From Rhipicephalus microplus (Eukaryota; Arthropoda; Arachnida; Ixodida; Ixodidae), in NCBI RefSeq assembly GCF_043290135.1, contig NC_134702.1, positions 86,640,317-86,704,316 on the forward strand: DNA of 64,000 nucleotides, written 5' to 3'. Below, piece after piece: positions 1 to 9,735 of the stretch. The translations under genes and the position numbers were made by a program. Position 1 is the first letter of the stretch. Each line of letters opens with the position of its first letter. The notes beneath the pieces were generated by a model. The model was not told where the DNA came from, did not search any database, and saw only the letters and a program-made list of their open reading frames with translations.

Positions 1-3000
1 TTGGAATGCCATCTGGGCCTGTTAACGTGCTACTAGGAACCCTTTCCCACTCTCGTTGTGAAAATAAAGCCATTGTGTCACTTGACCCATCCTTGTCTAT
101 AGTGATGATAGCCATAGCAGTGCCATCTCTAGGTCGGATAAGTTAGATCAGAACGCCACCGCTACCAATATTTTTGTTGTGCTGTCAAAGGTACAGTTTC
201 CATTCACTAAACGGTAGTATATAGGTGTTCTGTGGTGGCACATAACGCTTTTTTTTTAATCCGTATGCCACAGCGGGGTTCACGAACGCTGCGATTGCAG
301 AGACATTGCAGCTGATAAGCACACAGCGAGCGAAGGTCGCAACTGCCCGCACCAACAGACGGTCGCTGTCGAACAGCGAAACGTTAATGTGAACAGCGAA
401 ACGTGCATTCGTTTGTCGAAGGTTTGTTTGGGATGCTTGGAGGGTAGCTTGGTGAAATGTCAACGGTTTCATCGCAATCTATGTGCGAGGTTGTTACGAA
501 GTTCGCAGATTGGGTCGTAGCACACGCTTCTGCAGATACCACTGCCGTGGTTAAACGATTTTAGGAAAGAAAGCCGCGCAACGCTTTCATGGAGTGCGCG
601 GCGGCGCGGAAACGCTCATTTGTAATAGTTATTTCTCTTAGGTAGCAAGGGTGATATTTCTGGCTATTCCTCGCCACGCCCATAGTGCCAGAGTTTTGCG
701 GCATTCAGGAGCGTCGCAGGTAAATCAGCTCTTGGCAGGCATGCACTTACGCACTTCGTTTTTCGCAAGCAGGAAAGCTTACATTTTCATCAATCGCACC
801 AAATTCGAAAGCGTTCTCCATGTAGCTCCCAGCGTACACTCCATTGAATCCTTGATCGGAAACACTCAATTTGTGGCATGCACAAGCTTCAATGAAAACC
901 GTTGATAGAGAAGCCGCACTCCGCCGCACCGAAGTCGTTGTTCCGTACTTGTGGACGCACCACGGATTCGAAGATTGCAGTGATAGGCACTATATCTTCT
1001 CTACGCGTGATCTACACTGTGCAAGCTGTAGAAGCACACATCTAGGACAAAGCAAGTTAATCGTAAAATAATCCACCACCGTCAGCCTGCAGCAAAAACG
1101 CACACGACATATCACCCTCGAATTCAAAGTCTGCCCGTTGATGATGGTGATGCGCGATCGCCTTAAGAACTCAAGACCAAAACTGAAATTTATTGCACCA
1201 CTGTTTTCAATATCGATTCTAAGCTATATCAAGCAACCAATATATGATTTATTATTTGAAGCTTGACAACATAATTATTCGCTAGCGTAGCTTTAGAGCC
1301 TTACTTTTTTTTTAAATTTGCCGCTGATGTGTGCAGGTGGCAAACGTGTAGCCTTGAAGATGCCCATTTTTCTTTCCTGAGTGAGGCTTCATTGCGGCGT
1401 TGTTTGAACAATTTGGAGTTAAAATTTGTTACGTGGACATCATAGATATAATTGGCATGTAAGGAAAGGGCTGCAGGAGGGGGGTTGGTTTGTATTCGAC
1501 ACATCCCCGCTCCCCTTTGTATGTTCATTTGAGGGAGGAGGAGCAATAAATGAGGAAGGACAGGGAGGTTAGCCAGTTCTCAGACATTTGAGGGGCCTTT
1601 TTTTATTCCAAGGGGGCCAAATCAGAACCGAAACCAGGTCAAATATTGCTGCATTGGCACATATATGCTATCAACCATAGACGTTTTACAATAATACCTA
1701 GACGGGAATCTGGCTTGTTTCTACGCGGGTTCCTTCAGCTGTGCTTGTAACCCCATGGGAATTGTGGGAAGTACAGGCTTCGGATCTGCTTCAGATGGAT
1801 CACGTTCTTGGGATTCGAGACGCTTGTTTGCTGAGTGTGAAACAAAATGATATGAAGTTATGTCTAATTGAAACTTGGTTCATTTCTTTGTACGCAAACT
1901 TTATTCCAAACATTTTTGTGACTAGGTGGTAGAAGTGAAACCTGGACAAACTTAACCACCCGGGTATGGATTGCTCTGCCATTGCATTCCAGATTTGGCC
2001 TCAAGACGTAATAAATTATTCTTTACAACATTTCAAAACAAACATTCTTGTTTTGCCCCCGAAAGTAAGCAATATTTATTTGTGGAAGTAACGGTACAGT
2101 AATAAGTGAGAAACACTTAACGTTTTGTCTGCTGCCATGCCAGGTGCGTCTGTTCAAGTGGTCTGTCCAAAATGCAGTTCTCGTTTTGTTGTGAAGTCAA
2201 TTCAGAAGGGCGCTGCGCTGCGTATACTTTCTGTCGCCGTAGTTTTCAGTTGATTTTAACGAGGTTTGGCAAGACGCACTAACAACAAACGTGAACTCAA
2301 TATAACATCCTACATTGGCACGAGACGCTACATCTAAGCGCACCGGTGAGTGGATGACGCTTAGCTTAAACTGTCGAACACGCCATTTACAGCTCCAGCG
2401 TTGCCGTATGTTGAGAGGCCTAGCAGTTCTCTGTTTCTTTGAGCAACAGAGCCGCAGCTTCAGTGCTTTTCACCCACCGCAGTACCTACTCTACGCGAAG
2501 AGCGAAACTGAAACTGTAGAAAAATCCGAAGACAGTTCGCTGGCTAACGCGATTCAATACGAAGCCTGTACTTCCCATGATTCTCTTGAGGATACACGAT
2601 CGCAGCGCCAGATTCCTTTCTGAAGCCCGTCTCACAAGCGAGTGAACGAGCGGCGGTTGTCGCGGTGATGAGCGGTGGGAGGACGCGTGGACGCGCGTTC
2701 GTTTCACGTGCGCCGCTGCTGTTGCGCGACGCCCGCCGCTCTAGCGGGCAGTATTGTCCGCGGTAGGTGGTGGTCAACCGCTGTTTTCAGTGGTATCTGA
2801 AAGCTGCGCTCTCCTCTAAGTGTCCTTCATTTGGCGCCCCTGTGCTACGAGGTTCATCATCAATAGCCGCTCGACTTTTACGCGTCTGTACACTGATTGA
2901 ACTAGTTTTAGCATGTATCTTACAACAAATAAGCAACGTTTGTAGTTGCTTTTTGTTTTGTCCTGGCTTTTTCACGTACGAATATTGTTGCGCGCTCATA

Positions 3001-4417
3001 TAACTGATATAACTGACCACGAAGAAGCAAAAAAAGTTTGGTTGTTTGGTTTTATTATACAGCTGTTCCAGCTAGGTGAATGCTTAAGAACTGCGAGTGT
3101 ATTTGGCGCTGCACTTCCCACGTTTCTCCGATTCATTGCTTTTGCTTTCAGCGATTTACCATTGGGACGCTGCACGAGGTTTCTGTCAGCCCAGTATACA
3201 CAACTCGCAAAATTTATACCTAAATTTTTGTACCTGTTCGCTCGAGTCAAAATAAGAGTTTTTATAAAAACTCTAAGTAGTAAGCTTCGGCAGTGTTTGT
3301 GGTCACCCTTTGGTTCATGCGAACACACCCTTCATTGGGGTTTTCTGAATGATCTACATCTTTTCTGGCGCTTGAATTCGTATGCTTCTGCACTAAAGAG
3401 TAAGCCTCTTAGATTTTTCAGTGATTCAGTAAAGCAATCCAGGAAGAGCTACACCAATGGCAGGTAGCATGATATACGTGATACGCTCGTTTTCCCGGTT
3501 CTTTGGCTGCTGTATATACACTTGTGCGCGGCGCAGGTAAGAGAATACGCAGCAATTCTTGCTTTAGCTTGCATTTGCGTTCATAAATGCTGCGGTGGTG
3601 AGTAGGAAAGCCGAAGTATCACATCATTTCACACAACACACCTTTGCCATCGGCACATAGTGACATTAAATTGGTAGTATTCGACCGTGTAATTTAGATG
3701 CATGCTTCTAGGCATGTGTTGCTGCACGGGTGCCTGAAATCAGCAGCTGTTCTCGTTATCTACACAGTGTATGTTGTGCTCGCGACCGAACATCTATTTT
3801 CGCCTAGCCAGCCGCCCATTCCTGCACTGAGTGTCACGGAGAGCAGCTGGCCAGTGTGGCAGGACCTGTCGACAGCCTGCAAACTTGAGCGCTCTGCGTT
3901 GCAATTGCTCATTTCGAGAAAAGAGTCGCAGAGGATGAGGACAAGTCAGCCAGGGTTTTAGTGAGAAATCGAGGTGTTGAAGGGGAGAACAAATATAAAG
4001 GCCCCTGATGAGTGCCTTATTTCCCCAAACTATGACAGCAAGCTTCGCGCCCCTTCTTTGTTGAGTCACATCACAAAATTCCTTATCAGTAACCTGTGTG
4101 AAATGCTACTTCTCAGGTCGACTACCGTAGCAGCCGTCCTTGCTCTCTCATTCGTGTGAAGCCTTTCATCTATGCACCGCGTCACCAAATGTCATCATTT
4201 GTTAAACCAGCAACAATCGCTGCGACATAGAAATACGGCGTGCCATGCGGCTTCATTACGTGGAAATAACCTTCGATGAAAACGCAAAAACCGAAAAAGG
4301 AAAGTAGTATTAATGTTATTGAAATAAAAAAGGCACCGCACGCGATTGTCACTACGGCGAAAGCATCGTCGAGAGCAACGAAAGGAAAACAGCTGCACTT
4401 GAGCTTCACCAGTGAAC
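1..4417. other. No recognisable gene (left flank)
   Basis: Only short open frames occur here and none resembles a known family. The longest (about 173 codons, 2946-3467, plus strand) has no recognisable motif and competes with an equally long antisense frame. Around 1536-1570 the minus strand carries a short stretch resembling the pyrimidine-rich 3' ends of tick LINEs, with its counterpart at 11540-11690. I treat the rest as intergenic or old repeat sequence. Confidence 0.5.
3255..3274. repeat. 20-bp perfect palindrome
   Basis: AGAGTTTTTATAAAAACTCT reads the same on both strands. It is isolated in AT-rich, apparently noncoding sequence and no function is evident. Confidence 0.6.
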
Positions 4418-4591
4418 ATGGCTAGTTCAAGCGACGACGTTTACTTTATGAAAATGTGCGACTTCGGCAATTTCTTCCCAAAGAATGCTCTTATGGTTCT
4501 TGCGGAAATCCTCTATGTTGACGTCCCAAAAAAGAGATCGTTTTACAACATCTATCAGCGACTTGTTGAAAGCAGCGCGAAACATTTGTGA
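4418..4591 (+). CDS. Small ORF of 57 aa, uncertain
   Basis: An ATG-to-TGA frame starts MASSSDDVYFMKMCDF and ends just before the likely 5' end of the LINE. I do not recognise the product. It has a mixed, protein-like composition with a basic VPKKRSFYNIYQRLV segment and no signal peptide. It could be a chance frame, a remnant exon, or an upstream ORF read in the LINE transcript if the element starts further left than I place it. Nothing nearby supports a host gene. Confidence 0.2.
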   Translation: MASSSDDVYFMKMCDFGNFFPKNALMVLAEILYVDVPKKRSFYNIYQRLVESSAKHL

Positions 4592-4933
4592 GCCGGGGAG
4601 ATGATGGATGTCGTCTGCTACTCAGTCGGAGCGAGTTGTTCTGTGGAACCAGTTTCTCGCAGCGCGCGCGTCAACTTCTCGACTCCACCCCTGTCATCAC
4701 GTGTCAAACAACGTCACTGGTCGCTCTGCCGCTTGTTCCACTAGCGAATTTTTCCAACTCTGGCGAATTTCACAAAGGCGTCTAGTCGCCGCGGTAGAAA
4801 CCTGTTTTGGCCTCACGCTGTGGCTGCCACTCCGCTCTTGGAGCAAAATCGCTGGCTTGTGAAACAGGCTTAAGTATAGAGTGGACACGGGATCGGTGCT
4901 TCTGTACAAGCACTGAATCGCTTCCCTTTTGCA

Positions 4934-5911
4934 ATGCAGGTGTGTGCAAACGTTTCTTTATATGCAAAGAAAAATAACAACCTCTGCTTAATACTGGTCC
5001 CGTGTCCACGGGTGTTGTGTGAAGTGTTTTGTGAATGTTTTTTCATACCTTTTTTGCTTCTACGCGCTGGCGATGTTGAGAGCAACCCCGGGCCCCCTAC
5101 CAAGCGTTCGGACACGCTCGGTGACATAGCATCCTTACCCGCAGATCCCGCGGAACAGATGAGGGTCATTTTCCAAATGCTCAAAGATGTTCACACCCGC
5201 TCACTGGAAAGTTCGAAGGTACAGACCGAATTAGCAGCTGATGTTAAAGCAATTAAATCTGGACAGAAATCCATCGAAACCAAGATCACTGCTATTCAGA
5301 ACCGGCTTGAAGTACTGGAGGAAAATTATAAAAAACTAGAAGAACTTACCCAGGAAGTTAGTAGCATCCATACTCAGACAGATCAGCTTTCCGCTCAGGT
5401 ATGCTCATTGCAAACACGCGTGCAGGATCACGATGACAGACTGCGACGCAACAACCTCATTTTCTACGGCATCCCAGATTCTGAAGAAACCTGGGCAATG
5501 ACAGAGGAAAAAGTTATTTCCACTCTCAATTGCCACCTTTCTTCTCCCCTTTCCTCTGATGCCATTGAACGCGCGCATCGCTTGGGTACCTTCAGCCAGG
5601 GCAAATGTCGCCCAATCATAGTTAAATGCCTATCCTATAAAACAAAAGATGCGTTACTTGCGACACATATACACCTAAAGAAACATAACATCACTGTAGC
5701 AGAGGATTTTTCACCCGCTACACGTGCAGCTCGGAAAAAACTACTTGATTTTGCCAAGAGTCAACCAGGCCCCGTCAAGCATAAACTCAGCTACAACAAG
5801 CTGCTTCTGAACCAAAAATGCTACATGTACGATCCAAACAGTGATGCAATCATCAACATTCCAAATCGTAGTACACAAACCATTGCCCCGCCTGCAACTT
5901 CCAAGCCCTAG
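4934..5911 (+). CDS. LINE ORF1 protein with N-terminal 2A motif
   Basis: This 325-aa protein should be the RNA-binding, nucleic-acid chaperone partner of the LINE. Residues 1-45 form a Cys-rich, hydrophobic leader. Residues 46-54 are GDVESNPGP, a 2A-like ribosome-skipping motif, so the mature protein would start at Pro54. Residues about 70-165 form a coiled coil with many Leu/Ile heptads (for example LEVLEENYKKLEELTQEV). An RRM-like domain follows, beginning RRNNLIFYGIPDSE and continuing through IERAHRLG and RPIIVKCL. The C-terminal domain (about 250-310) contains ITVAEDFSPATRAARKKLL. This layout matches L1 ORF1p-like (Transposase_22) proteins seen in CR1/L2-type LINEs. The ATG at 4934 is chosen because it gives the full leader before the 2A motif. 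The stop is UAG, in the same frame as ORF2. Confidence 0.85.
   Translation: MQVCANVSLYAKKNNNLCLILVPCPRVLCEVFCECFFIPFLLLRAGDVESNPGPPTKRSDTLGDIASLPADPAEQMRVIFQMLKDVHTRSLESSKVQTELAADVKAIKSGQKSIETKITAIQNRLEVLEENYKKLEELTQEVSSIHTQTDQLSAQVCSLQTRVQDHDDRLRRNNLIFYGIPDSEETWAMTEEKVISTLNCHLSSPLSSDAIERAHRLGTFSQGKCRPIIVKCLSYKTKDALLATHIHLKKHNITVAEDFSPATRAARKKLLDFAKSQPGPVKHKLSYNKLLLNQKCYMYDPNSDAIINIPNRSTQTIAPPATSKP
5069..5095 (+). other. 2A-like ribosome-skipping motif in ORF1
   Basis: Codons for residues 46-54 spell G-D-V-E-S-N-P-G-P, a perfect match to the 2A consensus D-(V/I)-E-x-N-P-G-P. Skipping would separate Gly53 (codon 5090-5092) from Pro54 (5093-5095). The preceding residues (IPFLLLRA) are hydrophobic, as in 2A motifs that double as signal sequences. 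2A-like motifs near the N-terminus of ORF1 are known in several APE-type LINEs. Activity here is inferred from sequence only. Confidence 0.85.
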
Positions 5912-5935
5912 GAAAGCGCGAGGGGCAGTGGTCAT

Positions 5936-8743
5936 GTGACTGTAGCTTCCATATCGGTCCTGTTTACAAATATCAGAAGTGTTCTTAACAAGTATAACTC
6001 TCTATCATCAGCAATCGACACATGCTCCGCTAAAATTATCGCGTTAACTGAAACTTGGCTCTGCGGGCAAGTGTGCGACTCCGAGATATTTTTAAACGCT
6101 CATCGCTTCTCACTTTTTCGTCGCGACCGTGGCACACAGAGAGGCGGTGGCGTACTTCTGGCTATTTCCAGCGATATCCCATCATCATCTGTACACGTTC
6201 ATACTAATCTAGAAATGATATGGGCTGTGGTAACGCTTAGTCACCAGAATGTAGTCATCGGGGTATGCTACCGCCCACCCTCACCCTCGCCTACATTCAG
6301 TAGCGAACTTCAAGATGCCATAAACGCTGTTAGTACGCGTTTCCCTACATCGCCGTTGCTCTTGCTGGGTGATTTCAATTTTCCCAACATAACCTGGAAT
6401 TCCCATTCCCCTTTAATATTTCCGCTTTCGTCCCAAGCTCGCGAATTTTTAGACGTTTGCTCGGTATTTTCCTTACAGCAAATGTGTACACAAGCAACCA
6501 GAATAGTAGCTCACGCTGCAAACACATTAGACTTAATTCTAACAAACAGTTCCGATATAATATCGCCCATCACGTACCTTCCGGGTCTTAGCGATCATTT
6601 GCTTCTACATTTTTCCATTAACTTAGCCCACCCGAAAACAAAGAAAAAGAAGAAAATCATTCGTGACTATAACAGAGGTGACTTTGAGGCAATCAACAAT
6701 GACCTTTCTACCTTCACTGATCTTTTTCTTGACGGTTTTGACGATCGCAGTGTACAAACTAATTGGAATATGTTTTCAGATAAAATAATTCAACTCACTG
6801 AACAGTACATCCCACACCGCAGTGTAACCAACAACTCAAATGCACCCTGGTACAACAGCCATATCCGGCGTTTGTCAAACAGGAAAAAGCGTTTCTTTCG
6901 CGCCGCAAAACTTTCGCCTTCTAATGAACGTTGGGCTTTATATGCAACAGCGTCTACGTTGTACATTCAAGCCCTTCGAGATGCAAAAAAACATTTTCAT
7001 TCCCATGTACTACCTTCCATGTTAACCACAAATGTTAAGAAATTCTGGCGAACTTTTAATCCCTCAACCGATGACGCTATCACACTGACCGATTCCTCTG
7101 GCGACCCCATTTCATCTGATATTTGTGCCTCAGTTTTTAACCGTACATTTGCTGAGAACTTTTCTGCCCATTCTGCTGTTAATAACCCCACAACAAACAG
7201 CCATACCTTTGAAAGTATGCCACCTATACTAATCAGTACACTTGGTGTTCTTGAGCTCATTGGTGGACTTAGCCTTCATTCAGCTCCCGGCTGTGATAAT
7301 ATTAGTAACAAGTTCTTGAAAAACACTTCGGCCTACGCTGCGTTAATCTTAACTAAACTTTTTCAACAGTCTCTTGATCAGTCCATTCTTCCAAATGAGT
7401 GGAAAATTGGGAAGGTCATTCCAATTCACAAGTCTGGAAGCAAGACATCTCCACTTAACTATCGCCCCATTTCCTTAACCAGCACATGTTGTAAAATGTT
7501 TGAGCATATTATTTTCACTAACCTTGTCGGTTTTCTAGAATCCAACTCTTTTTTCTGTTCAGCACAACACGGTTTTAGAAAACATTACTCATGTGAAACT
7601 CAGCTAATAACCTTTACTCATGCGCTACATCAAGTACTAGATCGATCGTCGATCATTGACTGCATACTTTTAGATTTTTCTAAGGCATTCGACAAGGTTT
7701 GTCATAAATTGCTACTGCTTAAACTAAACACGCTTAATATTGGTATTAATTTACTGAAATGGATTGAGTGCTTCCTTTTAAACCGCTCACAATTTGTTTC
7801 TTTTAATGGCTTTAACTCAGAGTTTACAGATGTCTATTCGGGAGTTCCTCAAGGTTCAGTCCTTGGGCCTTTATTATTCCTAATTTATATTAATGATCTT
7901 CCTTCCGTTGTTAACTCTAATATTCTCCTATTCGCGGATGACTGTGTTGTTTTTAGAGAGATAACGAACTCTAATGATGTTGCCTCACTTCAGTCTGATC
8001 TTGGCGCAATCGCAGACTGGTGCAGTGAATGGCTAATGCAACTAAATATTAATAAATGTAAAGTCATGCGTGTTTCCAGAAAAACTTCCCGTCCACCACC
8101 ATACCACATTGATAACATTCATTTAGAATCAGTAACTTCATATAAATACCTCGGTGTTTACATTACTGCAAACCTAAACTGGTCTGCTCATATCGAGCAC
8201 TTAATTAACAAAGCTAACCGCATGTTAGGCTATCTTCGTCGAAATTTTTATCACGTTCCCTCCTCCTTGAAACTCCTGCTCTATAAAACACTAATCCGAT
8301 CGAAATTAGAGTATGCCACATCGGTGTGGGATCCCACCCATATCAACTTAATTACTGCTCTAGAGATGGTTCAGAACAACTCTGTACGTTTCATTCGCGC
8401 TAATTACAGTCGCACCGCCAGCATAACTTCTATGAAATCAGACCTTTCCCTCCCATCATTATCACTGCGCAGAAAAGTGTCACGCATTGCCTTGTTTCAT
8501 AAAATGTATCATCATCCTGATCTGCGCGATCGACTAATCCCTCAACCATCTTATGTATCCCATCGCACTGATCATCGTCACAAAGTTGGATTCGCTTCAT
8601 GTAATACTGAGTACTTTTATCAATCATTTCTACCACGAACCTCTCGTGATTGGAATGGCCTTCCCGCTGACATTGTAAACATTAATAACTGTAAACATTT
8701 TCGCAATTCTGTAGCTAATATTGTATACTCAGGCTCTTTCTAA
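5936..8743 (+). CDS. LINE ORF2: endonuclease-reverse transcriptase
   Basis: About 935 aa; nicks target DNA and copies the LINE RNA there. Residues about 1-230 are an AP-like endonuclease with TETWL, RRDRGTQRGGG, GVCYRPP, LLGDFNFP, NTLDLILTN and GLSDH. A linker with basic segments (KKKKKIIRDYNRG) follows. The reverse transcriptase spans about 480-760, with PIHKSGSKTSPLNYRPISL, ILLDFSKAFDKV, SGVPQGSVLGPLLFLIYIND and catalytic FADD. The C-terminus ends RTSRDWNGLPADIVN...F, as in CR1/Jockey-group elements. The frame has no upstream AUG: it opens directly after the ORF1 UAG (5909-5911) in the same frame, and 5936 is a GTG. The first in-frame AUG lies inside the endonuclease (about residue 94). Translation may use UAG readthrough, reinitiation or a non-AUG start. 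No internal stops. Confidence 0.9.
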   Translation: MTVASISVLFTNIRSVLNKYNSLSSAIDTCSAKIIALTETWLCGQVCDSEIFLNAHRFSLFRRDRGTQRGGGVLLAISSDIPSSSVHVHTNLEMIWAVVTLSHQNVVIGVCYRPPSPSPTFSSELQDAINAVSTRFPTSPLLLLGDFNFPNITWNSHSPLIFPLSSQAREFLDVCSVFSLQQMCTQATRIVAHAANTLDLILTNSSDIISPITYLPGLSDHLLLHFSINLAHPKTKKKKKIIRDYNRGDFEAINNDLSTFTDLFLDGFDDRSVQTNWNMFSDKIIQLTEQYIPHRSVTNNSNAPWYNSHIRRLSNRKKRFFRAAKLSPSNERWALYATASTLYIQALRDAKKHFHSHVLPSMLTTNVKKFWRTFNPSTDDAITLTDSSGDPISSDICASVFNRTFAENFSAHSAVNNPTTNSHTFESMPPILISTLGVLELIGGLSLHSAPGCDNISNKFLKNTSAYAALILTKLFQQSLDQSILPNEWKIGKVIPIHKSGSKTSPLNYRPISLTSTCCKMFEHIIFTNLVGFLESNSFFCSAQHGFRKHYSCETQLITFTHALHQVLDRSSIIDCILLDFSKAFDKVCHKLLLLKLNTLNIGINLLKWIECFLLNRSQFVSFNGFNSEFTDVYSGVPQGSVLGPLLFLIYINDLPSVVNSNILLFADDCVVFREITNSNDVASLQSDLGAIADWCSEWLMQLNINKCKVMRVSRKTSRPPPYHIDNIHLESVTSYKYLGVYITANLNWSAHIEHLINKANRMLGYLRRNFYHVPSSLKLLLYKTLIRSKLEYATSVWDPTHINLITALEMVQNNSVRFIRANYSRTASITSMKSDLSLPSLSLRRKVSRIALFHKMYHHPDLRDRLIPQPSYVSHRTDHRHKVGFASCNTEYFYQSFLPRTSRDWNGLPADIVNINNCKHFRNSVANIVYSGSF

Positions 8744-8868
8744 CTTATAGTGCGTCTCTATTGTACTTGCATATTTTGTTCCTTTTATTTTGTTACCTTT
8801 TTGTGCTTTTACCACTCCCCCTCTGTAATGCCTCTGGCCCTGAGGGGTATAATAAAATGAAATGAAAT
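8744..8868 (+). other. LINE 3' UTR and tail
   Basis: About 125 bp after the ORF2 stop. A short inverted repeat around CCTCTGGCCCTGAGGGG (8830-8846) lies just before an AATAAA and a (TGAAA)-type tail, the usual 3' end recognised by CR1/L2-type reverse transcriptases. Confidence 0.7.
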
Positions 8869-9457
8869 CTGTATGAAACTCTATGCTGTCAACTTTCTTC
8901 TACAACAGTAACAATACATCACTAATTATAAATATTGTTTTAGTATTACTGCCTAGAGGAAAGCCAATAGAGCATTATGTAAGCTACATTCGGGTCAGCA
9001 TTTCGCCCATTTCAAAAAAAAAAAGAAAGCTCCTGGTTTCGATTAGCACGCATGCAATCACGGGCAAACATGTGCATCCCTCAGATCCCTTTATTCCTCT
9101 TTCTATCTCCCTCCCTGCATAAATCCTAGCAACAGCCCTGCTTTGCTATCAGATTCTTTTCAATCCAGCCATTGCTTATAAAAACCTGGGGAGTCTGCTT
9201 TCTTTAACGACAAAGTATGAAGGAAGCTTGCTTTTATTTATTGTGTTAAATTTTTTGTGAGCATACGAATGTACGATGTACAAGTGCATTGTAACGCCGT
9301 AGTGAGAACTGTCCGTTATAATTCCAATGCCGCAATTACTGAACTGCTCTCGCTCCTTTTAGCACGGGTACAGTGCGCTAGTGTCGACTGCGATCGTTCA
9401 CGCGTATATTACGACGCGCAATCATTCCTATCACGAAGAAAAAAAAAATCACAGCTT
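8869..9457. other. No gene seen
   Basis: AT-rich sequence with only short frames. No repeat family recognised. Confidence 0.5.
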
Positions 9458-9735
9458 ATCCACGGAGTGAATGATGATGAGTAGGGCGAAGCGTGCGTCA
9501 GCCCATCCATGCTTCCATCCGTCCGTTCTTGCTTCCATTTGTCCACGCGATCATCCTTGCGTCCATCCATGCGTCCGTCTGCCTACCATGCGTCCGTCTG
9601 TGAGTCTGTCCATCCATCGGTCTGTCTGGCTGCTCAGGCATCCATCCATCTGTACGTCTGCTAGTCTTTCTGTCCATCCGTCCCTGCGTCCATCTATTGA
9701 AGTACCGCCATCTCCCATCTCGCATTCCCTGTGGC
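9458..9735 (+). repeat. Dispersed element with degenerate (TCCR)n core, copy 1
   Basis: A core of degenerate tetranucleotides (TCCATCCG/TCCGTCTG type) lies between flanks that recur at 54205-54455. The left flank is ATCCACG-AGTGAATGATG and the right flank is TCTATTGAA...CATCTCGCAT. Shared non-repetitive flanks mean this is a dispersed repeat family with an internal minisatellite, not an isolated simple repeat. The open frames through it, rich in H, P, S and R, are artefacts of the repeat. Confidence 0.6.

Larger units (their letters stand above)
4622..8868 (+). mobile_element. CR1/L2-type LINE, apparently intact
   Basis: A non-LTR retrotransposon with a 5' leader, ORF1 (4934-5911), ORF2 (in frame from 5912, domains from about 5940 to 8743) and a short 3' UTR. 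The 3' UTR contains a small G/C hairpin and ends in the microsatellite-like tail AATAAAATGAAATGAAAT (8851-8868). The 3' boundary rests on this tail. The 5' boundary is inferred from an arthropod initiator-like TCAGTC at 4622-4627 and could be wrong. Neither ORF has an internal stop or frameshift, and all expected endonuclease and reverse transcriptase motifs are present, so this is a recent and perhaps active copy. No target-site duplication was found, which is common for CR1-like elements. Confidence 0.85.

Noticed and set aside
2946..3467. 173-codon ORF as a host membrane protein
   Set aside because: It has no recognisable motif and an equally long antisense ORF. It is AT-rich with hydrophobic residues from T-rich codons and has no exon signals. 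I could not support it.
5069..5095. 2A motif as a sign of an integrated RNA virus
   Set aside because: It lies in frame with a LINE ORF1 (coiled coil, RRM) followed by an endonuclease-reverse transcriptase. There are no viral capsid, helicase or RNA polymerase motifs.
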